Positions 1-9,374 of a stretch of DNA of 64,000 nucleotides are shown here, piece by piece. The stretch lies in the IMG/VR virus record IMGVR_UViG_3300010885_038790, positions 51,167 to 115,166 of that record, one strand, 5' to 3'. This stretch comes from a virus. Under the pieces are notes generated by a model. The model saw nothing but the letters and a program-made list of their open reading frames with translations. It was not told the origin of the DNA and did not search any database. How positions within the stretch are numbered: the stretch's first letter is position 1; every line of letters begins with the position of its first letter. A program made the translations under genes and the position numbers.

Positions 1-2
1 TA

Positions 3-1094
3 ATGGTAGGGGATAGATCGGATGCCAGGGCAAGTGTATCTTCTATCGGTAGTATTGAAGTTCTCTCATTTACCCCGTTTATTAACGTTATCAATCCTAC
101 TGGAACCAGCGTAACACAGACTTTAAATCTAACTAAATCTTCATCTGGTACTACCACAAGTGTTTCATTTCCATTGGCAGGAAAGACTGATTTAGACATA
201 AACGATACAGCAATAGTTAAGAGTAAATCTAATGAAATTAGTGGCACTACTCTCACCAAGTCGCTTACCTGCACATTTACATTAGGTGCAGCTGCGTACG
301 CTACTTCACCCATACTAGATGATTCTCCAGCATCCCTTGTTTCAAGCAGATACTTAATTAATAATTCGTACGCTAATGAAAATACAATATACGGAAATGC
401 GATGTGCAAGTATATTTCTAAACGTATTGTACTTGCTGATGGTATGGATGCTGAAGATATTAAAGTATACATATCAGCATACAAACCAGTAGGTAGTGAA
501 GTTATTGTGTATGCTAAGATACTTAACACCTCTGATACAGAAGATTTTGTAAACAAAGATTGGACAATATTAAGTCAAGTTACTGAATCTTCTCTATTCA
601 GCTCAACATCCGATGAGTCTGATGTTAAGGAGTATGAATATACATTCCCAAGCACTCCGCCTTCTATCATAATAGGTGGCGCTATAACTGCAACAACTGC
701 GTGCAATGTTGTTACCGGTTTAAATACAGTGTTTAATACCGACCTTACAGTAGACAGTATTGTTAAAATTGTAAGGAGCAGTCCTACTACTGATTACTTT
801 ATTAGTACCGTAAATGCTATTTCAAGCGGGACAAGCTTGATACTAGATTCACCTGTTACATTTAGTTCAACAGCAGCTGCTACTACTATTACTGGGCTTA
901 CCATGGAACGGGTTACTACCCCTCAAGCTGCATTTAAGTACAATCAAAATGCAAACATAGTAAAGTATTATTCAGCAGCGCAGCAGGAAATGGATTCATA
1001 CAAATATATGGCCATAAAGGTAGTGCTTTTATCTTCAAGCACATTTACTATTCCTAATGTTAATGATATAAGAGCGATAGCAGTATCGGTATAA
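3..1094 (+). CDS. C-terminal part of a large virion structural protein (probably truncated by the window edge)
   Basis: The reading frame is open from the first bases, so the ATG at position 3 may be internal and the true start may lie upstream. The 363 visible residues are rich in Ser, Thr, Asn and Val with short beta-type segments and no transmembrane or enzymatic motif. The last 50 residues, with a YYSAAQQEMDSYKYMAIKVV stretch followed by IPNVNDIRAIAV, resemble the C-terminal end of large baseplate or tail structural proteins (DUF4815-type) of marine T4-like phages; that match is from memory. It is followed after one base by a coiled-coil protein and then a giant fibre, which supports a virion role. 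The exact family is uncertain. Confidence 0.55.
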   Translation: MVGDRSDARASVSSIGSIEVLSFTPFINVINPTGTSVTQTLNLTKSSSGTTTSVSFPLAGKTDLDINDTAIVKSKSNEISGTTLTKSLTCTFTLGAAAYATSPILDDSPASLVSSRYLINNSYANENTIYGNAMCKYISKRIVLADGMDAEDIKVYISAYKPVGSEVIVYAKILNTSDTEDFVNKDWTILSQVTESSLFSSTSDESDVKEYEYTFPSTPPSIIIGGAITATTACNVVTGLNTVFNTDLTVDSIVKIVRSSPTTDYFISTVNAISSGTSLILDSPVTFSSTAAATTITGLTMERVTTPQAAFKYNQNANIVKYYSAAQQEMDSYKYMAIKVVLLSSSTFTIPNVNDIRAIAVSV

Positions 1095-1095
1095 T

Positions 1096-1302
1096 ATGAA
1101 AGTAGAAGGCACAGATTTCGTTCGCGATACACACAATAATGCACTGATAAATACAAATGTTAGTGCGTTTATTCTATATAAGCAGCAACGCAATACACTG
1201 ATTGCTCAAAGCGCTCAAGAAATTGAGATATCAAATCTCAAAAATGAGCTTACCCAAATGAAAAATTTGCTACAAGAATTAATTAGAGACAAGAATGGCT
1301 AA
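1096..1302 (+). CDS. Small coiled-coil protein of the tail/baseplate cluster
   Basis: This 68-residue protein has a short N-terminal segment (VEGTDFVRDTHNNALINT) and a heptad-like helical C-terminal half with regularly spaced Ile, Leu and Met (residues about 30-64), so it is probably an oligomerising coiled coil. Small proteins that open with this kind of 'RD..NNALIN' segment sit between large structural genes in marine T4-like phages, where they are thought to be virion or assembly factors (recalled, not searched). Its end overlaps the start of the next gene by 8 bases, implying translational coupling. No function can be assigned. Confidence 0.6.
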   Translation: MKVEGTDFVRDTHNNALINTNVSAFILYKQQRNTLIAQSAQEIEISNLKNELTQMKNLLQELIRDKNG

Positions 1303-4300
1303 ACCAGTATCAAACGTTACAATTGCAACCGACACCTTTGCCGGTTGGGTAGGAAAGAGTAATATTCTTTTAGATGCTCTTACTAACCTTACAGTTACAG
1401 TAGAAACATCTACACTCGGCGCTAATGTATATGGTAATGGTAGTGTATTTGGTACGCTTTCAGCAAACGTACTAAGTGCAACAGTAATGAGGGGTGGAGG
1501 GGTTGGTAATACAGCCAACGTATCTACATTGACTATTGGTATAGCAAATTCTACAGTATCATCAAACGTAATTATTACTGGCTACACCGCCAATGTTACA
1601 GCAAACAGTTTAAACGTTACTTCAAACTCAAACTTCTCTGGTAACACTCTAGTCTACAGTAATACTACCGGTAACGTCTCTGTTACAGCTACTAATACGG
1701 CTATAGGTGGTGGTTCTTTTGATGTTTCATCAAACACAAACATTAGATCTCGACTAATGTATGTATATGCAAACACCACCATTTCTGGTGCTAATACTAT
1801 TATTATCGCAGGTTCTGGACAGGCATCACAAACGTTTGATGCTAATGCTGCAGTTGAAACAGTTAATAATTCTATCGCGATAACAACAGCACCAACATAT
1901 AGCATTAATGAACCGGTAGTATATACGGTTGCTGCTGGTAATACAGCGCTGGCCGGGCTTGTATCAGGTACAACGTATTACATTCAATTCTCTAATGCTA
2001 CCAGTGTAAAATTATCTACCACACCCGGAGGTACAGCATTAACACTAACTAAAGGCCTAACACAAACCGGTCATAGTTTTGCCGGTATTAGCGGTAACGT
2101 TGCCATTGGAGCATCTAATACTACCATTAGAGGTATTAATTTAAATATTCAATCAAATGTCAGTATTACAAGTGCAAATTTAAACTACACTAATGCAACA
2201 GGTAACGTTTATGTAAATACAGCAATAGCATACATTACAGGTGGTAACGTAAGTATTACATCCAATACCTATATTAATACTACCAACACTACTGTTAATA
2301 CTGCTAACTTTTTACTGTCTGGGGGACAGGCTAACGTTACTTCTAACGTAAATATTACAAGTGCTAATTTAATTTATAATAACGCATCAGGGAATGCATC
2401 TATTACATCTGCTAATACTACTGTTGCAGGCGGTAACTTTAATATATCGTCTAACGTCAGCATTACAGGTGCTAATTTATCTTATGTTAACGCGTCTGGT
2501 AATGTAAGTATTAATACTGCAGCCGTATATGTTAGGGGTGGTACCGTAAGGGTATTCTCCAATAGCATATCATCCGGTGCTAATACTATTATTATAGCAG
2601 GTTCAGGTCAAGCATCACAAACGTTTGATGCAAATGCTGCTGTAGAAACAGTTAATAATTCTATAGCGATAACAACAGCACCAACATATAGCATCAACGA
2701 TCCGTTAGTTTATACGGTTGCAGCAGGTAATACTGCACTTACCGGGCTTGCATCAGGTACTACCTACTATATCCAATTCTCTAACGCCACCAGTGTAAAG
2801 TTAGCCTCAATACCGGGCGGATCAGCGCTTACACTAACTAAAGGCCTAACACAAACCGGTCATAGTTTTGCCGGTGTTAGTGGTAACGTAGTTATAGGTT
2901 CCTCTAATACTACAATTAGAGGTATTGATTTAAATATTCAATCGAATGTTAACATTACAAGTGCTAATTTAATTTATAATAACGCATCAGGGAATGCATC
3001 TATTACATCTGCTAATACAACTGTTGCAGGTGGTAACGTAAATATATCGTCTAACGTCAGTATTACAAGTGCAAATTTAAACTACACTAATGCAACAGGT
3101 AACGTTTATGTAAATACAGCAATAGCATACATTACAGGTGGTAACGTAAGTATATCGTCTAACGTGAGTATAACAGGTGCTAATTTATCTTACGTTAGCG
3201 CGTCTGGTAACGTAAGTATTAATACTGCAGCCGTATATGTTAGGGGTGGTACCGTAAGGGTATTCTCCAATAGCGTCACGTCTGGTGCAAACACCATTAT
3301 TATAGCAGGTTCAGGTCAAGCCCTCGCTACATTTAATTCTAATACTGATGTAGATAATACAACAGGGTTAATTACCATAGGCGCAACTGCGGCTAGCTAC
3401 ACAGTTAATGATCCGTTAGTTTATACGGTTGCAGCAGGTAATACTGCACTGACAGGACTTACATCAGGGTCTACCTTTTATATTCAATCTACAACTAGTA
3501 CGGCCATAAAGTTATCTTCAATACCAGGTGGTGCTGCAATCTCCCTTACAAAAGGAGTAACTGAAGCAGGTCACAGTTTTACAGGAGTTAGTGGTAATGT
3601 AGTTATAGGTTCCTCTAATACCACCATTAGAGGTATTGATTTAAATATTCAATCGAATGTCAGTATTACAGGTGCAAATTTAAATTACACTAATGCATCA
3701 GGTAATGTTTATATTAATACTGCAATAGCATACATTACAGGTGGTAACGTAAGTATATCATCGAATGTTAACATTACCAGCGCTAATTTAATTTATAACA
3801 ATGCAATTGGTAACGCATCGATTACATCTGCTAATACTACTGTTGCTGGCGGTAACTTTAACATATCATCTAATATTAGTGCTACCGGTGTAACCTTAAT
3901 ATACAATAACGCATCAGGGAATGTATCGATTACATCTGCAAATACAACAGTAGCAGGTGGCGTGTTGAATGTTACATCCAACACCAATTTAAGACCTGCC
4001 CAGGTTATCGTATATGCAAATACTGTTATGTCAGGCGCTAATGTTGATATTATCGCAGGTTCTGGACAAGCATCACAGTCGTTTAATTCTAATACTGCTG
4101 TAGAAACTGTTAATAATTCTATTGCAATAACAGCATCATCAACATATAGCATTAACGATCCGGTAGTGTATACTGTCGCCGCTGGTAATACAGCACTTAC
4201 CGGGCTTGCATCAGGTACTACGTATTACATTCAATTCTCTAATGCTACCAGTGTAAAATTATCTACCACACCAGGCGGGGCTGCACTTGCACTAACAAAG

Positions 4301-5269
4301 GGGTTAACACAAACTGGCCATAGTTTTGCCGGTGTTAGTGGTAACGTTTCAATAGGTTCAGCTAATACCACGATCAACGGCACCACATTTAATGTACAGG
4401 CAAACGTTAATATAACGGGCGCAAACGTTATAATTAATAACTCGTCTGGTAACGTAATAATCACCTCAGCAAACACAAAGTTTGACGGTGGAGATTTATA
4501 TTCAACTTCTAATGTTAACTTTGCCGGTGCCAAAGTTACATCTTCAGCTAATATTGATATAACTGCTACACTCGTCATATTTAACAACGCTTCAGGTAAC
4601 GTTGCCATAACTGCATCTAATACGACGATTACTGGTGGCGCTATCAACCTAGGATCGAACGTTTCATCCAATGCTGCAGCCATCACGACAACAGGTAACG
4701 TGACTGCAAATGCGTTTGCTGCAACTGTTGTTAGAGGTGGCGGTATAGCTACTTACGGTGTTTTAGCAGTTGGTTTTGCAAATTCTACCGTATCCTCTAA
4801 CGTAACTATCAATGGCAACACAACTACCATCAGAAGTACGGATGTATTAATTGATTCAACTAACGTACTAACTGTTAACAATGGTATTACTGCTAACGGT
4901 AATATTACACTTGCCAATACCGTTTCGTTTGGTACGATATCGATAATTACAGCAAAGACGGCCGCGGCGCAAACCTTTGCAACGGCTGCCGTACAGAATG
5001 AGATAGACGCCTTTACTATTGCAAACTTCTCAGCTGCTAAATATTCAATTAGCGCAGTACATGACGGTAATTCGAATAACAAGATTATGACTGAAATTTC
5101 GGTTGTATATGGGCATACAAATGCACACATGACTGAATACGGTACAATCTTCTCGAATACACAATACTCTACGTTCTATGTTGAATCAAACACAACACAC
5201 GTTAAACTACTCGCTAACTCTACATTAACACCTGTGACATATAAAATGGTTAGAACCGCTCTGACCTAA
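1295..5269 (+). CDS. Giant repeat-rich tail fibre/adhesin-like structural protein
   Basis: The 1324 residues are dominated by short beta-strand repeats of the type NVSITSANLNYTNATGNV, which suggests a long trimeric beta-structured fibre. Superimposed on these are four copies of a roughly 98-residue module (about residues 172-270, 436-532, 672-768 and 922-1018) beginning near AGSGQA and running through YTVAAGNTAL and a TTYYIQFSNATSVKL segment. The last 100 residues form a different globular module ending YKMVRTALT, whose pattern recurs at the end of the 2195-residue protein at 10172-16759; it is probably a shared tip or attachment domain. No catalytic motif is visible. Position in the adhesin cluster supports a distal tail role. 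The start overlaps the upstream coiled-coil gene by 8 bases. Confidence 0.75.
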   Translation: MAKPVSNVTIATDTFAGWVGKSNILLDALTNLTVTVETSTLGANVYGNGSVFGTLSANVLSATVMRGGGVGNTANVSTLTIGIANSTVSSNVIITGYTANVTANSLNVTSNSNFSGNTLVYSNTTGNVSVTATNTAIGGGSFDVSSNTNIRSRLMYVYANTTISGANTIIIAGSGQASQTFDANAAVETVNNSIAITTAPTYSINEPVVYTVAAGNTALAGLVSGTTYYIQFSNATSVKLSTTPGGTALTLTKGLTQTGHSFAGISGNVAIGASNTTIRGINLNIQSNVSITSANLNYTNATGNVYVNTAIAYITGGNVSITSNTYINTTNTTVNTANFLLSGGQANVTSNVNITSANLIYNNASGNASITSANTTVAGGNFNISSNVSITGANLSYVNASGNVSINTAAVYVRGGTVRVFSNSISSGANTIIIAGSGQASQTFDANAAVETVNNSIAITTAPTYSINDPLVYTVAAGNTALTGLASGTTYYIQFSNATSVKLASIPGGSALTLTKGLTQTGHSFAGVSGNVVIGSSNTTIRGIDLNIQSNVNITSANLIYNNASGNASITSANTTVAGGNVNISSNVSITSANLNYTNATGNVYVNTAIAYITGGNVSISSNVSITGANLSYVSASGNVSINTAAVYVRGGTVRVFSNSVTSGANTIIIAGSGQALATFNSNTDVDNTTGLITIGATAASYTVNDPLVYTVAAGNTALTGLTSGSTFYIQSTTSTAIKLSSIPGGAAISLTKGVTEAGHSFTGVSGNVVIGSSNTTIRGIDLNIQSNVSITGANLNYTNASGNVYINTAIAYITGGNVSISSNVNITSANLIYNNAIGNASITSANTTVAGGNFNISSNISATGVTLIYNNASGNVSITSANTTVAGGVLNVTSNTNLRPAQVIVYANTVMSGANVDIIAGSGQASQSFNSNTAVETVNNSIAITASSTYSINDPVVYTVAAGNTALTGLASGTTYYIQFSNATSVKLSTTPGGAALALTKGLTQTGHSFAGVSGNVSIGSANTTINGTTFNVQANVNITGANVIINNSSGNVIITSANTKFDGGDLYSTSNVNFAGAKVTSSANIDITATLVIFNNASGNVAITASNTTITGGAINLGSNVSSNAAAITTTGNVTANAFAATVVRGGGIATYGVLAVGFANSTVSSNVTINGNTTTIRSTDVLIDSTNVLTVNNGITANGNITLANTVSFGTISIITAKTAAAQTFATAAVQNEIDAFTIANFSAAKYSISAVHDGNSNNKIMTEISVVYGHTNAHMTEYGTIFSNTQYSTFYVESNTTHVKLLANSTLTPVTYKMVRTALT
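1810..4350 (+). repeat. Four dispersed ~295-base repeats inside the fibre gene
   Basis: Closely similar units start near 1810, 2600, 3308 and 4059 and run about 290-295 bases each, opening with GCAGGTTCTGG/GCAGGTTCAGG-type sequence and ending near GGTGTTAGTGGTAACGT. Copies 1, 2 and 4 are nearly identical over long stretches; copy 3 is more diverged in its first half. Between them lie shorter repeats encoding the NVSIT/ANLNYTNA strands. Such in-frame repeats could recombine and change fibre length. Confidence 0.8.
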
Positions 5270-5300
5270 TAATAAAAACAATTAGCGGAAAGGGAAGCTA

Positions 5301-7370
5301 ATGGCGTCAAATACACAAAATTTTAGAGTTAAGTACGGTGCAGATGTAACCCTAGGGCTTTCTGCTAATACTTTATCAATCACATCTACTGCCAACGTTG
5401 GTGGTAATATGGGTATTAAAGGTGATCTTCAGGTTGAAGGTAACATCAATTCTTTTGGTGCAGTTAGTTATAGCGCCGGTACTATTAACCTAAACAACGC
5501 CCAAAGCACTCCTACAGCAGTAGCACCTACGCTTGATGCAGCTGTAGTAGCCAAGAGAGGCACAAGCGCTGACGTACAGGTCAAGTGGAATGAAACGATT
5601 GATAGGTGGGAGTTTACCAATGATGGAACGTTGTATATTCCTTTACTCTCATATCCTAATCTAACATTTGCATTTGATACCGGTACTGATACTGCAACAG
5701 ACCCTGGCGCTGGTAAGTTTAGGTTTAACACTGGAACAACATCAACCGTAACACAGATTGCATTAAACAATGTTGAATATAAAGGCGGTAATGTTCGAAG
5801 CTTTATATCAAGCTGGACTAGTAGTAGTGCTATAAATGGATTTTTAATCTTGCGTAGCTATAGCGACCCAAGTAAAATAATGACGTTTAGCGTTAATGGT
5901 AGGGCCAGCCAAACCGGGTTCATGCAATTAAATGTAATTAATATATCGACAGGTAGCGGATTATTTACTAGTGGTGAATTGGTCAGCATGCATTTTTCAG
6001 CATCCGGTGATAAAGGTCAAAAGGGTGAGATAGGCGATAAAGGTCAAAAAGGAGAAAAGGGTGATAAAGGCGAAAAAGGCGAAAAGGGTGATAAAGGTGA
6101 AGTTGGAGATAAAGGTCAAAAGGGCGAGAGAGTAAATAGCGGGTCATATAATTCATCTACTGATACCGTTACCTATACTAATTCTGACGCATCTACTTTT
6201 ACTATAACCGGATTCAAAGGTCAGAAGGGCGAGATTGGAGATAAAGGCGAAAAAGGTCAGAAGGGTGAGATTGGAGATAAGGGTCAAAAAGGTGAGCGTG
6301 TAAATTCCGGAGCATATAATGCTGGTACTGATACCGTTACCTATACTAATTCTGACGCATCTACTTTTACTATAACCGGATTCAAAGGCCAAAAAGGCGA
6401 AACGGGTGCACGTGTATCGTCTGCAGTCTTTACTGATGCTACCAACACCACTACCTTTACCGAATCTGACGGATCAACATTTACAGTATCTGGCCTAAAG
6501 GGTGATAAGGGCGAAAAAGGTCAAAAGGGTGAAGTTGGAGATAAAGGTCAAAAAGGTGAAACCGGTGCACGTGTATCATCTGCAGTCGCTAATAACACTA
6601 CCAACACCACTACCTTTACCGAATCTGACGGATCAACCTTTACAGTAGGTGGCCTAAAGGGGGATAAGGGTGAAAAGGGTGAAAAAGGTGAAAAGGGAGA
6701 AAAAGGCGAAAAAGGTCAAAAAGGCGAAGTTGGTGATAAAGGCCAAAAAGGCGAAAAAATTACCGCGGTAACCTATTCAGACGCTTTGAATACTCTTACA
6801 TTTACAAACTCTGATACAACTACTCTTTCTATAGCTGGTATTAAAGGTCAAAAAGGCGAAGTTGGTGATAAAGGCCAAAAAGGTGAAATAGGCGCCAAAG
6901 GCGACAAAGGCGAAAAAGGTCAAAAGGGCGATGCTGGAGGTTTTACAACAGGGGATAACGCACAGGTTAACTCATTAGGTGTTGGAGTAGCAGCATCAGG
7001 TACTGCAGGCACAATTCTTGCTACTGGTGATATTACTGCTTTCTACTCTGATAAAAGACTGAAGGACATTGAAGGTAACATACCTAACGCGTTAGAACTT
7101 GTAACTAAACTGAATGGGGTATATTATACTAATAATGACCTTGCAAAATACTACGGATATGATGATACATCGAGAATGATAGGTGTTATTGCTCAGGAAG
7201 TTCAAGCAACAATACCAGAAGCTGTCAAGCCTGCACCTTTTGATATGGGAGTAGATAATACAAGTAAGTCAGGTAATAATTACTTAACTGTACAGTATGA
7301 AAAAATTGTACCGTTACTTATCGAGGCGATCAAGGAACTTAACATTAAGGTAGATAAACTTCAACGTTAA
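5301..7370 (+). CDS. Collagen-like tail fibre with C-terminal S74 intramolecular chaperone
   Basis: The 689 residues have three parts. Residues 1-235 form a fibre N-terminal region that includes a 'VKWNETIDRWEFTNDG' motif common in T4-like fibres. Residues about 236-546 carry six collagen-like blocks, about 60 Gly-X-Y triplets by my count, with roughly 45 having Lys in Y (GDK, GQK, GEK), separated by ~30-residue beta modules. There is no proline in the triplets; stability would come from Lys-Gly-Glu/Asp contacts, a known collagen-stabilising pattern. The end is a peptidase S74 (endosialidase-type) chaperone with the SDKRLKD motif at residues 583-589, where Ser583 is the likely self-cleavage nucleophile, followed by IGVIAQEVQ and a terminal helix. 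A good AAGGGAAG ribosome site precedes the ATG. The next gene is a predicted collagen-lysine modifying enzyme. Confidence 0.9.
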   Translation: MASNTQNFRVKYGADVTLGLSANTLSITSTANVGGNMGIKGDLQVEGNINSFGAVSYSAGTINLNNAQSTPTAVAPTLDAAVVAKRGTSADVQVKWNETIDRWEFTNDGTLYIPLLSYPNLTFAFDTGTDTATDPGAGKFRFNTGTTSTVTQIALNNVEYKGGNVRSFISSWTSSSAINGFLILRSYSDPSKIMTFSVNGRASQTGFMQLNVINISTGSGLFTSGELVSMHFSASGDKGQKGEIGDKGQKGEKGDKGEKGEKGDKGEVGDKGQKGERVNSGSYNSSTDTVTYTNSDASTFTITGFKGQKGEIGDKGEKGQKGEIGDKGQKGERVNSGAYNAGTDTVTYTNSDASTFTITGFKGQKGETGARVSSAVFTDATNTTTFTESDGSTFTVSGLKGDKGEKGQKGEVGDKGQKGETGARVSSAVANNTTNTTTFTESDGSTFTVGGLKGDKGEKGEKGEKGEKGEKGQKGEVGDKGQKGEKITAVTYSDALNTLTFTNSDTTTLSIAGIKGQKGEVGDKGQKGEIGAKGDKGEKGQKGDAGGFTTGDNAQVNSLGVGVAASGTAGTILATGDITAFYSDKRLKDIEGNIPNALELVTKLNGVYYTNNDLAKYYGYDDTSRMIGVIAQEVQATIPEAVKPAPFDMGVDNTSKSGNNYLTVQYEKIVPLLIEAIKELNIKVDKLQR

Positions 7371-7385
7371 ACCACAAACTATATT

Positions 7386-9362
7386 ATGAAAATCTTTGTT
7401 ATTAATCTTGCACGAAGAACTGATAGACTTAAACACATTAGCGGACAACTCAACGGGTATGATTTTGTACCCGTTGAGGCTATTGATGGCAATACGTTAA
7501 GTTTATCAGGTTCCCAACATAAATATTATAAGGATTGGGTCGACCCGTTACTTAATCGACGCCTTACAATTGGTGAGATAGCCACTACCCTTTCCCATAT
7601 CAAGGTATGGAATATGGTTGCTGAGCTAGACGAACCAGCACTTATTTTAGAAGATGATTCAATTCTATCTGGAGACTTTAGACCGGCTGATATTTTAGGG
7701 TACATGGAACGGTGCGATATGTTGTATCTCAACCACCGTGAAATGGTGGAATCTAATGCACGTGAAATCAACGATGAGCTTGTCCGTCCTTACTACCCCT
7801 ATCTAGGTAATGCATATGTCATTACACCAAAGTTTGCAAGGGATCTTATAGCACTTGGATTACATCAATGCATTATTCCTGTTGATGAATTTTTTCCTAT
7901 AATTAATGGTGTAGATTTTAATCACTATTGTCTTTCAGAAAGTTCTAATATTAAAAAGTGTTTTGTTGATCTGTCAAAAAAGTTCAGTCGCGAAACATAC
8001 AAGATTTATGCATACAAAACGCCCATATTTGAACAACAATCTAGAAGTGTAATGGGTTCTGATATCGAGAATTCTCCTACTATTCCTGATGATTATTACT
8101 TTCTGACTGTAGGTACAGACGAATCGCAGATGGATGCATTATACGCATCGTGTAAGAGGCATAACGTAAATATTATTAATCTCGGTAAAGGAAAAACTTG
8201 GACTGGTGGAAATATGGAAGCCGGGCCAGGTGGTGGGTATAAGCTTAACCTGGTAAAAACATTCCTTGAATCAAGCAACTTACCTGATAATACTATAATC
8301 GGTTTCTTTGATGGGTATGATGTGTTAATTAACGACACTGAACAGACGATCATTGATAAGTTTAAAAGCTTTGAGGCATCGATAGTGTTTGCTGCAGAGA
8401 AGACGTGTTGGCCTGATTCTAGCATAGCATCACAATACCCACCTTGCGATACAGAGTATAGATACCTAAACAGTGGGTGTTACATAGGATATGCGGGTAG
8501 CTTAAAACAGATTATATGGTCTGTAGACCCTTATGGTGACGTAGTAGGCGATACGTCTGACGATCAACTTTACTTGCATCTAAAATACCTTGAAAATTAC
8601 GAGGTACCAGGAGTACGAATTAGATTAGATCATAGGAATGAGTTGTTTCAATGTTTGAGTGGAGCCGAGGATAGTCTAGGGTTTACAAGTAGTGATAATA
8701 TCTTTAACACTGAAACCAAAACATGTCCGAGTATACTTCACGGTAATGGCGGAAAATTCCAAAAGGAAGTATTTCGCAAGATTTATGTTGATAAATTTCT
8801 TCCTGATTTAATGCAATTCAATTCTGCGTCTAAATTTAGCATCGTTGCGCCTGAGATACTTCTAACAGATTTCTTCACCAAAAGAGACTGTGAGTATATT
8901 ATTCAGAAGGCAGAACTTATTAATCAGTGGGAGCAGCTCCCCGGGGACAAGTTTCCAGGTCAAGAATTAAGAATTAAAAAGCTTGATCAAGGGCTGTATA
9001 ACCTCATGGAAGAAAAGATTAGAACAGGACTATACCCGGCAATCGAGCAGTACTGGAGACCGCTCCAGATGTATGGTATTAGAGACATGTTTATAATTAA
9101 GTACCAGCATGGGTCTCAAATAAGCCTTCCGTGTCATCATGACGCCTCACTTGTTACAATAACGGTCCGATTAAACGATGAATATGAGGGCGCTGAGTTA
9201 TATTTTTATAGGCAAAATTACAGTAATATTGATGTAAAAACTGGAGAGGCTATTATATGGCCAGGACAGGTTACCCATGGTCATGAATCGAGACCTCTTA
9301 TAAGCGGGATTAAGTATAGTCTTGTTATATGGACGTCACGCTATAAAGGCGATGTAAACTGA
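7386..9362 (+). CDS. Trifunctional collagen-lysine modifying enzyme: GT25 galactosyltransferase + PLOD-type glucosyltransferase + lysyl hydroxylase
   Basis: Three domains can be read in 658 residues. (1) Residues 1-~225, GT25/COLGALT-like: FVINLARRTDR start, LTIGEIATTLSH (60-71), ILEDD (87-91) as metal site, and IPVDEFFP (164-171), a hallmark I associate with procollagen galactosyltransferases. (2) Residues ~236-470, the glycosyltransferase domain of PLOD/LH3: FFDGYDV with D309 and D312 as metal ligands, AAEKTCWPD (336-344), YLNSGCYIGYA (360-370), DDQLY (392-396) and ILHGNG (450-455). (3) Residues ~485-655, an Fe(II)/2-oxoglutarate lysyl hydroxylase: HHDAS with H584 and D586, THGHE (630-634) for the distal His, and K643 where LH3 has the 2OG-binding Arg. 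It follows the collagen-like fibre gene by 15 bases, so its lysines are the obvious substrate. Enzyme activity is inferred; the domain assignments are strong. Confidence 0.9.
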   Translation: MKIFVINLARRTDRLKHISGQLNGYDFVPVEAIDGNTLSLSGSQHKYYKDWVDPLLNRRLTIGEIATTLSHIKVWNMVAELDEPALILEDDSILSGDFRPADILGYMERCDMLYLNHREMVESNAREINDELVRPYYPYLGNAYVITPKFARDLIALGLHQCIIPVDEFFPIINGVDFNHYCLSESSNIKKCFVDLSKKFSRETYKIYAYKTPIFEQQSRSVMGSDIENSPTIPDDYYFLTVGTDESQMDALYASCKRHNVNIINLGKGKTWTGGNMEAGPGGGYKLNLVKTFLESSNLPDNTIIGFFDGYDVLINDTEQTIIDKFKSFEASIVFAAEKTCWPDSSIASQYPPCDTEYRYLNSGCYIGYAGSLKQIIWSVDPYGDVVGDTSDDQLYLHLKYLENYEVPGVRIRLDHRNELFQCLSGAEDSLGFTSSDNIFNTETKTCPSILHGNGGKFQKEVFRKIYVDKFLPDLMQFNSASKFSIVAPEILLTDFFTKRDCEYIIQKAELINQWEQLPGDKFPGQELRIKKLDQGLYNLMEEKIRTGLYPAIEQYWRPLQMYGIRDMFIIKYQHGSQISLPCHHDASLVTITVRLNDEYEGAELYFYRQNYSNIDVKTGEAIIWPGQVTHGHESRPLISGIKYSLVIWTSRYKGDVN

Positions 9363-9374
9363 TATTTAAGGATT

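Noticed and set aside
3793-5130. Several 100-150-residue minus-strand frames inside the fibre gene
   Set aside because: They are Val/Leu/Thr-rich reflections of the repeated Asn/Thr codons on the + strand and have no supporting start sites.
1295-5269. Regular repeats considered as a CRISPR array
   Set aside because: The repeats stay in frame within a long coding region and differ in spacing and sequence; there are no short identical direct repeats with unique spacers.
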